Position numbers and translations under genes: made by a program. The notes beneath the pieces were generated by a model. It saw only the letters and a list, made by a program, of their open reading frames with translations. It searched no databases and was not told the origin of the DNA. This document shows, piece by piece, positions 1 through 8,700 of a stretch of 43,851 nucleotides of DNA. Origin of the DNA: an uncultured Bacilli bacterium. GTDB lineage: Bacteria > Bacillota_I > Bacilli_A > RF39 > UBA660. Numbering within the stretch: position 1 is the first letter of the stretch; every line of letters begins with the position of its first letter. The stretch lies in NCBI GenBank assembly GCA_947589735.1, contig CANQCR010000012.1:1-43851 (forward strand), in the 5' to 3' direction.

Positions 1-27
1 TCCTTTCTTATTTAATTATAACAAAAT

Positions 28-63
28 AAAAGTAGATCACATTCTTTTTATGTGTCTACTTTT
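28..63 (-). terminator. Intrinsic terminator after the HExxH gene
   Basis: Arms AAAAGTAGA plus CACAT (28-42) pair with ATGTG plus TCTACTTTT (50-63), with one bulged base at 37 and a 7-base loop. Read on the minus strand, the stem is followed by a T-rich run, so it ends the transcript of the gene whose stop codon is at 81-83. The plus strand also has some T residues after the stem. Confidence 0.7.
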
Positions 64-80
64 ACTTTATCACTTCAGGA

Positions 81-1079
81 CTATTCACACATCCTCTTTA
101 TTTTTTGCTTTGCTACTTCGTATGTCTTTTCATCATCAGACTTAATACCAAAGTATTTTAATGTATCACTAATACACTCTCCTTGAAGTATTTCTTGAAT
201 CTTTTGTATGTTAGTAGGATCATCTAAAAATTTTTGAAAGAGATTTTCAGCATATAAATAACCAAGACCATAACTTTCTCTTAAAGCTTTAGCATATTCT
301 AAATACCGTTTTGTTTGAACCTCACTTCGAAGCCATGGAATATCTTTTTCCATTCTTTCTAAATCGTTTTGAGCTTTAGGATTAATCGTTGCTATTCCCT
401 TTAGGAAATTATGGACATTTACGGCCTCATTATATCCTTGTAAGCCAGTACTATAATGCCAACTTACAACCTCTAACCTCGTATTTTCAATTTTCTTAGT
501 TATATCCCCTACCCCATCATTAGCTAAAATGTAACAGGCTATTTTTTCGGCTAGAATTGACATAATCTCTTCATAATAAAATTTATGATCAACATATGCA
601 ATATCATGCGAATGAAGATAATAATGGATAAACTCATGGATTAGAGCAATAACACTAGATATACTATTTAATCTAGCTACTTTGACGCGGTAATCTTTTT
701 TGCCATTAGCGTTTAGTGTTATAAGACAAATACCATCTAAAATATCCTCACTATCTGTTTGCTCAACGGCTTTAAAAAAATTAAAACATTCATCTTGTTT
801 AAAAAGTTTAGGCCCTAATAAATAGATTAAAATATGTAATACTTCATCGATTATGGTATCGACTTCTAGTTTTTTAAAATGTTTCTTCTTATATTCAATA
901 GGGTTAGCATTAATAACGAATCTAATGTATTCATTATAAAGATTAGCAGCCGTGTGTGAGGCTAAATCGGTATTATCACGTCCATAGACCCCGCTTCGAC
1001 AATTTCTATAATAGGCGTTAGCAATATCACTTCCATATTGATCAATGACACTTGTATTAGGATTATTACTTTTTTCCAT
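81..1079 (-). CDS. Unrecognised HExxH (zincin-like) protein
   Basis: A 332-residue soluble protein with no signal peptide or membrane segment. Residues 148-152 read HEFIH, a zincin HExxH motif, and acidic residues follow at 170-171 and 178, within the range where gluzincin-type peptidases place their third zinc ligand. This suggests a metal-dependent peptidase or a structural relative, but I do not recognise a named family. The start is supported by AGGTGA a few bases before the ATG. It lies 47 bases downstream of the alkD-like gene on the same strand and ends in its own terminator. Function unknown; metallopeptidase is the best guess. Confidence 0.6.
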   Translation of the reverse strand: MEKSNNPNTSVIDQYGSDIANAYYRNCRSGVYGRDNTDLASHTAANLYNEYIRFVINANPIEYKKKHFKKLEVDTIIDEVLHILIYLLGPKLFKQDECFNFFKAVEQTDSEDILDGICLITLNANGKKDYRVKVARLNSISSVIALIHEFIHYYLHSHDIAYVDHKFYYEEIMSILAEKIACYILANDGVGDITKKIENTRLEVVSWHYSTGLQGYNEAVNVHNFLKGIATINPKAQNDLERMEKDIPWLRSEVQTKRYLEYAKALRESYGLGYLYAENLFQKFLDDPTNIQKIQEILQGECISDTLKYFGIKSDDEKTYEVAKQKIKRMCE

Positions 1080-1126
1080 AAAATCACCTGTTAAGAAGAT
1101 ATTTTAACATAATTATCAATAAATGG

Positions 1127-1840
1127 TTAATTATTTCGTTTGTATTTTAATATTTTTTCTTTATCATCTTTTGTGACGCGATTTGATTCTCTAATTTTTT
1201 GGATAGCTTTATTATGTGTCCAATTATCTAACTGATTATGCTTTAAATACTTTAATGTTTCATTGGGATATTTAATATAACAAATTGAAATAAGCCACGC
1301 TATTGCCATTTTAACATAATAACTATCTTTTTGATTAGCGTCACATAACTCATAAATCTTATTAAGATAATCATCATTTATATAATATGTAAGAAGAATC
1401 ACATACCCTACCCTTTTATGCCATTCATTATCATTTTGAAGACATTCTAAAACAAAAGGAAAACTTGCTTTTAAATTCTTCTTAATTATATGCAAATTAC
1501 TAACAGGTGCATCACATAATGCCCAATTATCTATATAGGTAATATAATCGCCAAATAATTTTAGGACCGTATCAATATCTTCTTTAAGGTACCCTATTAA
1601 TAGACCATGAATTATTCTCTCTTCATATGTCTTATGTGTATTTAGTTTTATAAAAGATAAATAATCTGTTTTACTAATTTCTTTAGCAAACATCCGACAT
1701 TTAGGAATAGGAATACCTATTAAATAATCATTATTAATACCTAATTTGGAGTGAAAAGATTTATATTTAAGATCAGCCTCTTTTTTTAACTCTTTTAAAA
1801 AATTTTGATATTTCTTTTTTGACCATTTTTCTTTTTTCAT
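1127..1840 (-). CDS. DNA alkylation repair protein (AlkD-like)
   Basis: A 237-residue protein of the AlkD/DNA_alkylation HEAT-repeat family, which binds DNA and excises bulky or cationic alkylated bases without flipping the base out. Recognisable features are the DNWALCD motif at 104-110, matching the conserved Trp/Asp pair that lines the lesion pocket in AlkD, and the VKMAIAWLIS helix near 176-185 characteristic of the family. The length matches bacterial homologues (about 220-240 residues). The N-terminus is very lysine-rich. The ribosome binding site before the ATG is weak. It lies between the ZIP transporter and the HExxH gene, all on the minus strand, with no obvious functional link. Confidence 0.85.
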   Translation of the reverse strand: MKKEKWSKKKYQNFLKELKKEADLKYKSFHSKLGINNDYLIGIPIPKCRMFAKEISKTDYLSFIKLNTHKTYEERIIHGLLIGYLKEDIDTVLKLFGDYITYIDNWALCDAPVSNLHIIKKNLKASFPFVLECLQNDNEWHKRVGYVILLTYYINDDYLNKIYELCDANQKDSYYVKMAIAWLISICYIKYPNETLKYLKHNQLDNWTHNKAIQKIRESNRVTKDDKEKILKYKRNN

Positions 1841-1862
1841 AACTTTATCATAACATAACTAG

Positions 1863-2594
1863 TTAAAATAGTAAATGTGACATAAAACCGATGAATAATC
1901 CGATGATAAGAAAGATTACTGTTAATTTAAAAGAATAGCTCTTCCCTTCTTTTAATAGTTCAGTTACTGCTAATAAGATCATAATTCCCGCAACTAAAGC
2001 AAGTAAAACAGCAATAATCATCGGTGTTAAAAAAGGTTCTAAGAATAAGTGAGCAATAATTGCGCCAAATAACTCTGATACCGCACTTAATAAAACTAAC
2101 ATAAACGCTTTCTTTTTACTACCAGTGCTATAATATATAGGAATAGCTATACATATACCCTCTGGTATATTATGCATCGCAATCGATAAGCACATTAATG
2201 TGCCCATTTTAAAGTCTATCGTTGTCGTAAGATAAGTAATAATACCTTCAGGAATATTATGCATAAGAAGCGTTATAAAAGATAAAATACCAATACGATA
2301 TAAATTAGACTTTTTATCTTCTTTAAAAATAGAACGCATTGATATAGCTAAAGCCATTCCAAGGATAAAAAAGAAAAAACTATATTTAAGGGAAACATTA
2401 TTTACATACTTAAAATTAAAATAACTATAAGATTGTGGTAATAAATCAATAGTAGATATGATTATCATAATCCCTGCTGAAAATCCTAAAGATATAGGTA
2501 TAATCTTTTTCTTATCTACTTTTATGAAAATAAATAAATATCCAATTAAAGTACTAATCCCTGCTATAGTCGTTAATAAAAAAGATACCATCAT
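1863..2594 (-). CDS. ZIP family divalent metal transporter
   Basis: A 243-residue polytopic membrane protein with about eight hydrophobic segments. The ZIP signature HNIPEG occurs twice, at residues 112-117 and 141-146, in the positions of transmembrane helices 4 and 5 that form the binuclear metal site of ZupT-type transporters. It is expected to import zinc, and possibly iron or manganese, across the cytoplasmic membrane. The ATG at 2592-2594 is followed directly by a second ATG, and neither has a convincing Shine-Dalgarno sequence. Instead both lie in the arm of a perfect 13-bp inverted repeat, described separately. Confidence 0.88.
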   Translation of the reverse strand: MMVSFLLTTIAGISTLIGYLFIFIKVDKKKIIPISLGFSAGIMIIISTIDLLPQSYSYFNFKYVNNVSLKYSFFFFILGMALAISMRSIFKEDKKSNLYRIGILSFITLLMHNIPEGIITYLTTTIDFKMGTLMCLSIAMHNIPEGICIAIPIYYSTGSKKKAFMLVLLSAVSELFGAIIAHLFLEPFLTPMIIAVLLALVAGIMILLAVTELLKEGKSYSFKLTVIFLIIGLFIGFMSHLLF

Positions 2595-2631
2595 AATATC
2601 ACACTATAATATTATGATGGTAATTCTGTAA
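2587..2631 (-). promoter_or_regulatory. Promoter and 13-bp inverted repeat over the ZIP gene start
   Basis: ACCATCATAATAT at 2587-2599 and its exact reverse complement at 2609-2621 are separated by 9 bases. On the minus strand a promoter fits around them: TTACAG (2626-2631), 17 bases, TATAGT (2603-2608). One arm fills most of the spacer and the other covers the predicted start site and the ATG. It could be the operator of a metal-responsive repressor or an RNA hairpin hiding the start codon. The predicted mRNA would be almost leaderless. The pattern is seen directly; the role is inferred. Confidence 0.5.
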
Positions 2632-2666
2632 TATTTATTATGTAGTTAAAAAATAAACTAATTTAT

Positions 2667-2755
2667 TTGATTTTATTATCTTGATATGTTACATTATTTA
2701 AAGAAAAGAACCAGCTGCGGTGCTATTGCCCGTACCTCGTTCTTTTCTTTTTTAT
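2667..2755 (+). ncRNA. Candidate small hairpin RNA with its own promoter
   Basis: A 12-bp stem (2700-2711 with 2739-2750) encloses a smaller one (GGTGC 2719-2723 with GTACC 2732-2736) and is followed by a run of six T residues on the plus strand. A plausible promoter, TTGATT (2667-2672), 17 bases, TACATT (2690-2695), would start transcription at about 2702, essentially at the foot of the stem. No plus-strand gene lies upstream for this to terminate. It would give an RNA of about 50-55 bases. It matches no RNA family I recognise. It lies 23 bp beyond the old end of the CRISPR array. Confidence 0.4.
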
Positions 2756-2778
2756 ACTTTTAAATATAAAGAGAGTTT

Positions 2779-3804
2779 GTCTCAATACAACTAAGAATGT
2801 CATAAGTCTAAAACCGGGCTACTACGGAACTGTTTTCTCGAACTGTTTTAATACCATTTAAGATGTCATAGATCTAAAACTTAACTGCAGTGTTGGAAAG
2901 ACACCATTTTGTTTTAATACCATTTAAAATGTCATAGATCTAAAACTATACTTTGTTACTCGAAAAAGTAATTTAGGTTTTAATACCATTTAAAATGTCA
3001 TAGATCTAAAACATATAATTTTATCTCTCCTACTATCTATTAGTTTTAATACCATTTAAAATGTCATAGATCTAAAACTGTAGGATGCTGCAGCTGCATG
3101 ATGTGCTTGTTTTAATACCATTTAAAATGTCATAGATCTAAAACATCAGTGAAATATTTAATAACAAATCTATAGTTTTAATACCATTTAAAATGTCATA
3201 GATCTAAAACAGTAACACCATTTTGTTTAACTAATTTATCGTTTTAATACCATTTAAAATGTCATAGATCTAAAACTAGATAGCATAAAACTTCTTTCAT
3301 ATTTTGGTTTTAATACCATTTAAAATGTCATAGATCTAAAACTACTTCTAAGTAATTGACAAAACATATCCCGTTTTAATACCATTTAAAATGTCATAGA
3401 TCTAAAACTCTTTACAAATTATGATTTTATTACAAATGGTTTTAATACCATTTAAAATGTCATAGATCTAAAACTAATTGTAGGTTCACCAACACCTAAA
3501 ATACGTTTTAATACCATTTAAAATGTCATAGATCTAAAACCTATTTGTTTTATGTTCTCTATCAACTTTAGTTTTAATACCATTTAAAATGTCATAGATC
3601 TAAAACTATCTATAGGGTATAGATTTTTTTGTCTATGTTTTAATACCATTTAAAATGTCATAGATCTAAAACATAAAATATTTGCATTCGTATTTCCCTC
3701 AAGTTTTAATACCATTTAAAATGTCATAGATCTAAAACCTGTATATATGGACTATGATAGATACGAATGTTTTAATACCATTTAAAATGTCATAGATCTA
3801 AAAC
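2779..3804 (-). CRISPR. Type II-A CRISPR array, 16 repeats and 15 spacers
   Basis: There are sixteen 36-bp repeats at an exact 66-bp period (starts 2779, 2845, 2911 and so on to 3769) and fifteen 30-bp spacers. On the minus strand the repeat begins GTTTTAGATCTATGAC and ends GGTATTAAAAC, like the streptococcal type II-A repeat, so the array is transcribed in the same direction as the cas genes. Fourteen repeats appear identical. The repeat at 2845 has one change. The last repeat, 2779-2814, differs at eight positions, which marks the old trailer end. The leader and newest spacer (3739-3768) are on the high-coordinate side, next to csn2. Confidence 0.98.
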
Positions 3805-3887
3805 CTCAAATTGTGTTTTAAATCTTTTTATTAGCATAGAGAACTAATTATTTTAAATGGTAAATCTATAACATTAAACACATTATA
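3805..3887 (-). promoter_or_regulatory. CRISPR leader with ATTTGAG anchor and array promoter
   Basis: The seven bases next to the first repeat (3805-3811) read ATTTGAG on the minus strand. This is the leader-anchoring sequence described for streptococcal type II-A loci, where it directs new spacers to the leader end. About 70 bases further upstream an extended -10 element, TGTTATAAT (TATAAT complementing 3882-3887), overlaps the csn2 stop codon and could start the precursor crRNA near 3873. No good -35 element is seen. The leader is therefore only about 78 bp long. Confidence 0.7.
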
Positions 3888-4554
3888 ACATAAATTCATC
3901 GAGATTACTATCGATGATAAGTTTATGTTCATTATCAATTGATGGTCCATAACTTTGACTATCAATTAAAAGCACATTAACATTATTATATATAGCATAT
4001 TTATATAGTTCTGTTAGTTCATCTTTGGTTAAATATTGCTTTAGATTAATAAATATTATCACTTGATGAAGTTTCAATAAACGATTAATATCAATTATTA
4101 AAAGTAAGTTATCTAATAGTTCTTCTTTCATACTTATTGATATTTTCATAGATTTTAAAAATAAATCATTTTCATATTCTTGTTGAATACTTAATGGTAA
4201 ATCAATTGATTTAAGAATTTTATTTAACGAGTTATATATTTGTCGGTAATTCTTCATAAGTTCTTGAATCATTTCTTCATCAAAACAACTAGCGATGTTT
4301 TTATATAATTCTGTTAGTGTTTTTTTACTATTAATATCTAATTCAAAGTAGTTGTTAATAATTTCTAAGGATGGATAGAAGTATTTTTCCTCATTATCTA
4401 TAAATTGAAAATCATCAATCTTTTGATTATTACTAATGTCAAATAACCCTTTAACAAATCGATAAAAATATTTTTTGTTCTCAATCTCGATAGCTGTCAC
4501 ATAAGATTTATCAAGAATTATTTCGTTATCAATGAAAGAAACATTTAATTTCAT
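3883..4554 (-). CDS. csn2: CRISPR adaptation protein Csn2
   Basis: A 223-residue protein matching Csn2 in length, position and character. Csn2 forms a tetrameric ring that binds double-stranded DNA ends and works with Cas1, Cas2 and Cas9 in capturing new spacers. It is the defining gene of subtype II-A. The N-terminal part is beta-rich, the middle (about 85-130) strongly helical, and the C-terminal part contains hydrophobic strands such as HQVIIFINL and VNVLLID, as in the split P-loop-like core. Its ATG overlaps the cas2 stop codon by four bases, indicating translational coupling. Its own stop codon overlaps the likely -10 element of the array promoter. Confidence 0.9.
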   Translation of the reverse strand: MKLNVSFIDNEIILDKSYVTAIEIENKKYFYRFVKGLFDISNNQKIDDFQFIDNEEKYFYPSLEIINNYFELDINSKKTLTELYKNIASCFDEEMIQELMKNYRQIYNSLNKILKSIDLPLSIQQEYENDLFLKSMKISISMKEELLDNLLLIIDINRLLKLHQVIIFINLKQYLTKDELTELYKYAIYNNVNVLLIDSQSYGPSIDNEHKLIIDSNLDEFML

Positions 4555-4856
4555 AATACAATAAGCCTTTCTTCAGAATCAATAATTTTAGTATTAGGCT
4601 CCCCTATTACATATTCAATTTGTGAGTACTGCTTTTCCGTAATAGTAAGGATTTGTATTAGCCCTTTTTTAGGAGCTTTTTTCTTTAATCTACTAATTAG
4701 TAATTGAGATTGTTGTGTACTTAAAGTAATTTTAGAATAAACTGACTCTTGTAACATTATAAAACCATCATTAATAAGGAATTTTCTAAATTTGTTATAA
4801 TTCCTTTTATCTTGAGCATAAATATTTGGTAAATCAAAAAATACTATTGTTCGCAT
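4551..4856 (-). CDS. cas2: CRISPR-associated endonuclease Cas2
   Basis: About 101 residues starting MRTIVFFDLP. The Asp at residue 8, at the end of the first strand of the ferredoxin-like fold, is the conserved Cas2 metal-binding residue. With Cas1 it forms the integrase that inserts spacers. The reading frame stays open further upstream, but this ATG is chosen because it follows GAGGG by a suitable distance, lies four bases after the cas1 stop codon, and gives the normal Cas2 length. The gene ends in an ATGA overlap with csn2. Confidence 0.92.
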   Translation of the reverse strand: MRTIVFFDLPNIYAQDKRNYNKFRKFLINDGFIMLQESVYSKITLSTQQSQLLISRLKKKAPKKGLIQILTITEKQYSQIEYVIGEPNTKIIDSEERLIVL

Positions 4857-4860
4857 TGTT

Positions 4861-5733
4861 CTATCCCTCGTAGAAGATGAATTCTTCATATTCACTATCA
4901 CTATCCATACTATCTAAAGTATTTTTAACATAAGTTTTAAGTATATCTTTTAAAGTGTAACTTTTATTGTGATACATAAACTTGTCATTAAAAATATTTA
5001 TTAAATCTAATTTATATTTACTATCAAATGCTCTCTTTCGATTATAATAGACAAAATTATCAATAATAATTCGAAATGGTTCCATTAAATCACAAGAGAG
5101 ATTAAACTCATTAAACTCATTCTTATGATGAATCCCAAGTTGTGTTAAGTATCCATTATTAACAACTTCTTTATTAATAGTAGATAATAAAACAGCATAT
5201 CCATAGTTTAGGGCTGCGTTTATATCATCGTTATTATTTCTAACAAATGTTTTACCAAATAAAGAATTAAAATATACTTTGGCAGCATGCCCTTCCCTAT
5301 TTGTTTTATCACCTATTGTAACTTCATCAATATAACTTACAACTAAATCATACCCATCAGATTCAACTTTATTCAATAATAATCCTTGATTCAATATTTT
5401 ATTTTTGACTATTTTTTGCCATAATTTATCTTTTTTTTCGTTACTCCATTTAGTTTGCATAATAATTTTTTTACTTGAATTGTGACTTGAATAATAACTT
5501 TGTAGTTCTCCAAAGGGATTATGTTTTTCATCACAAAAGATGATATTAATCTTGCTATCAGCCAATTCTTTTAACAGATATGAAGAAATAGATACTGAAA
5601 TGCTGTCAACGATAATAGTATCTATTTCTGATAAATGAATATACTTTTCATCCATATCTTGTTTAACTACTAAAAATCTGTTTTTATAACTTATTTTTGC
5701 TGGATTAGAAATAACAACAGTTCTAAAACTCAT
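4861..5733 (-). CDS. cas1: CRISPR-associated integrase Cas1 (type II)
   Basis: A 290-residue Cas1. The catalytic metal ligands are visible: Glu147 in NREGHAAKVYF, His202 or His203 in LGIHHKN, and Glu218 in CDLMEPFR. The N-terminal beta domain and C-terminal helical domain have the usual type II length. Cas1 with Cas2 integrates captured DNA next to the leader. The start overlaps the end of cas9 by 11 bases and the stop is four bases before cas2, so the four cas genes form one tightly packed operon. All catalytic residues are present, so adaptation is predicted to work. Confidence 0.95.
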   Translation of the reverse strand: MSFRTVVISNPAKISYKNRFLVVKQDMDEKYIHLSEIDTIIVDSISVSISSYLLKELADSKINIIFCDEKHNPFGELQSYYSSHNSSKKIIMQTKWSNEKKDKLWQKIVKNKILNQGLLLNKVESDGYDLVVSYIDEVTIGDKTNREGHAAKVYFNSLFGKTFVRNNNDDINAALNYGYAVLLSTINKEVVNNGYLTQLGIHHKNEFNEFNLSCDLMEPFRIIIDNFVYYNRKRAFDSKYKLDLINIFNDKFMYHNKSYTLKDILKTYVKNTLDSMDSDSEYEEFIFYEG

Positions 5734-8700
5734 ATTTTCTTGTCCTTAAACCGGTTACTGATTTGTTAATTACAATAGCATTTTTAATAATTCTATCATT
5801 CTTTTTACCAAAGGCTGAAGAGTAACTAGCATCTAAAAATTTCAAATTAGCATTGGTACTATTGCATTTTAATAAATGAAGTAATTCGGTAACTAATTTT
5901 TCATATATTTCTAGATTTTTATTTTCTTCTAAAGTAGGTAGAAACATCATTTTCATATTTTCAACTAGGTTTTGATATAAAACATATTCTTTCTCAACTT
6001 TATGGATAAGAAGTTTAATGAACGATTTAAGTTTATCGATATATAAATAATCATCAATAGCCTTTTTATGTTTATTTAGCAGGCGATCAAGCATAAGTTT
6101 ATATTCAATTGTTTCTGCTTTTGATAATTTTAACTCTTTAGCATTACATACTTCAATAGTGTCAGATGCACCAACTAAGTAACATATTTGACCATTCCAA
6201 TTTAACTCACTAAAAAATGGGATAGGTTTACTTGCAATAGTAATTTTATCATCTGAAGATAGATTTAATAAATTGCGGATATATTTGTTAAGTTCTTCAG
6301 TATCCTTTTTATCAATGTAGATTGGTATGCCAATTAACCTTTGATCTTCTTTATTCCTTTTGGTATATTTAACTGAAATAGCATATGATGGATTTATAGA
6401 TGAATAAGCACCATATATGTTGGTTGGTAAGTCTTTCTTTAAAGGAACACCCTTATCCCCTTTTTTTAATTTTGTTTGATTATAAAATTGCCCAGTTCTA
6501 ATTTCTGTTTTTTTACTAATCAAAATATCATTGCGATATAGGTGATTTTCAACAGTCTTTTTAAACTCGTCGATATCTAGTACTTCACCTGTTTTAGAAT
6601 TATAATGAACAAAAGCTGAATCAATACTATTAATAACATATCCATATTTCAAATCATTATATTTCTTTTCTTCAATTAATTTTTTAGTTAATTCTTTTAA
6701 ATCATCAAAATTAATTTTTAAATTACAATGACTCTTATATTCACCAAGGACAGCAGCTAAATAAGCATCATGAGCATGATGAAAATCATTCAAATCACGG
6801 AATTTATATAGAGCAAATTTTTCACGATAATTATGCGAAAGAGCAGCTGGTAAGTAAATAATTTTACTATTTTGGTGAAGAGATTGTAATATGTTAGCGA
6901 CATGCTTAGTTATTTGTCTTGTTTCAACTAATTGACGATTAATAAATCCTTCAATATCTTCATTTTTGAATTCCGAACGTTTTAAATTATAAAGTTTTTT
7001 AGCAGAGATTAAATTAATATCTTTTAAATGTTCCCACCATTTTTTGTTAGTATAGGTTCTATATTCACTTGGTAAAACAAGACTAGCAGCTTTATTTTGA
7101 TTTTCTTCTCGTAATACAAGTGCTTTATTATCGATAGAATCATTTTTAATAATGGTTCTAGGTAAAATATGATCTACTTCATATTGATCTAGACAATTAA
7201 TATCAAGTGGTTGACCAGAGTATAGGCTTTTGCCCTCTTGAATAAAATATAAAAACATTTTTTCACTATTTATTTCGTTGGTATCAAGTTCACCTTTTAA
7301 TCTTTTATATTCGTTAATACTATCTTTTGATGCTGTATAAAGTTTATTCAAGTATTCTTTTCTATCATCTTTTCTTTGTTTTGCTTCATCGCCTCTAGCC
7401 ATTTCAATACTAATACTACTAGGTTCATAACCGATATAAGAAACAAGCTCTTCAACAATTTTTAAGGCTTGCCATATACCTCGTTTAGTAGATGGCGAAG
7501 TTGCAAGCTCATCAACCATCTGATAATTTAATTTACCGTTTTCACTACTTTGATTTATTTTGGCAATCATTTCTTGAAAGCCATACTTGTCATTATTGAT
7601 AATTTGCATAAAGTTTTCATCGGTTTCCCACATAATATCTATTATTGATTTTTTCGTTGATGTTGCTTCATCATAATAATACGGTGTGGTAAGAAGACGA
7701 TTTGATAAACTACTCCATCCAGAATATTTCTTTTTGATAATATTTTTAAGTACAGGTTTTAATATTGGATAAGTATTTTCAATTTTCTTTGCTAAAATGT
7801 CTTTGTCTTCAAAGATGGTAATCCAACGGATAATTACTTCAGCATCATCAGTAGTAAGATTAGTATCCTTAAAGAAACCATCTGGTCCAAAGAAATCAAT
7901 GTATGACCCCATATTATTAGCAAATTTTTCTTTAGCAGAGTATCCTGTTACTGAAATATCACCATTATACATATCAAATTCACGAGATTTAATTAAAAAC
8001 TCTTTAAATTTTTTATCTGTTAGAGTTCCTGGCGTTACACGGAAGAACTCATCGATAAGGCGATGTTGGAAGTCTAGTGTTAATCTTTGATCGTTTACAC
8101 GAATTTGCTTTAGTTCATTTAGAACTTTATATTCTGAATATAAGATAGAATTATTAGGCATAGCTGGTTCTTCTAGTAAATATGTACAATGTCCTAACAT
8201 TCTTTCTATAAATAATTCAGCAGATTTTTCTTTATCAACTACTTCATCAAAATTATAAGGTGTAATTTTAACATTCGGTATTTTTCTTTTCATCCAAGCG
8301 AAACGATGTTTATCACTATCGATAAGTGGTCCTACATAATAAGGTATTTTAAATGACAATAATTTAACTAGTTTATATTCATTATTAATCATATCAAGTA
8401 AAAATGGATAATACTTACCTTGATTTTGGATAATTAGTTTTAGTTCTTCTTTATTAATCTGATATGGATATTTACCATTTTCTGTACTAGTAATTCTTGG
8501 AAGTAAATCACCATTATTCATTTTGATAGCAAGATTAGATAATTTTTCAATTAAGGTAGAATCGGTAAGGGTTGGAACAATGTTATCGATATGCTTTTGT
8601 AATTCTTTAACAAAGTCATCGTATGTTTTAGTGTTATGAATATATAAGTCATATAAGCAAGTATATTTTTCGGTTGAACGGAAAATTTTATTATATTCCT

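Noticed and set aside
2779-2844. Degenerate repeat plus adjacent hairpin as a CreTA-like toxin-antitoxin RNA pair
   Set aside because: Decay of the last repeat is normal at the trailer end, and the hairpin has no start codon or rare-codon reading frame. Ordinary trailer degeneration explains it.
2815-3768. Self-targeting spacers within this window
   Set aside because: No spacer was seen to match other parts of the window by eye. This was not an exhaustive search and the rest of the genome is not visible.
2779-3804. Array transcribed on the plus strand
   Set aside because: The repeat 5' end GTTTTAGA, its pairing with the tracrRNA TAAAAT segment, the leader anchor and the degenerate repeat position all fit minus-strand transcription.
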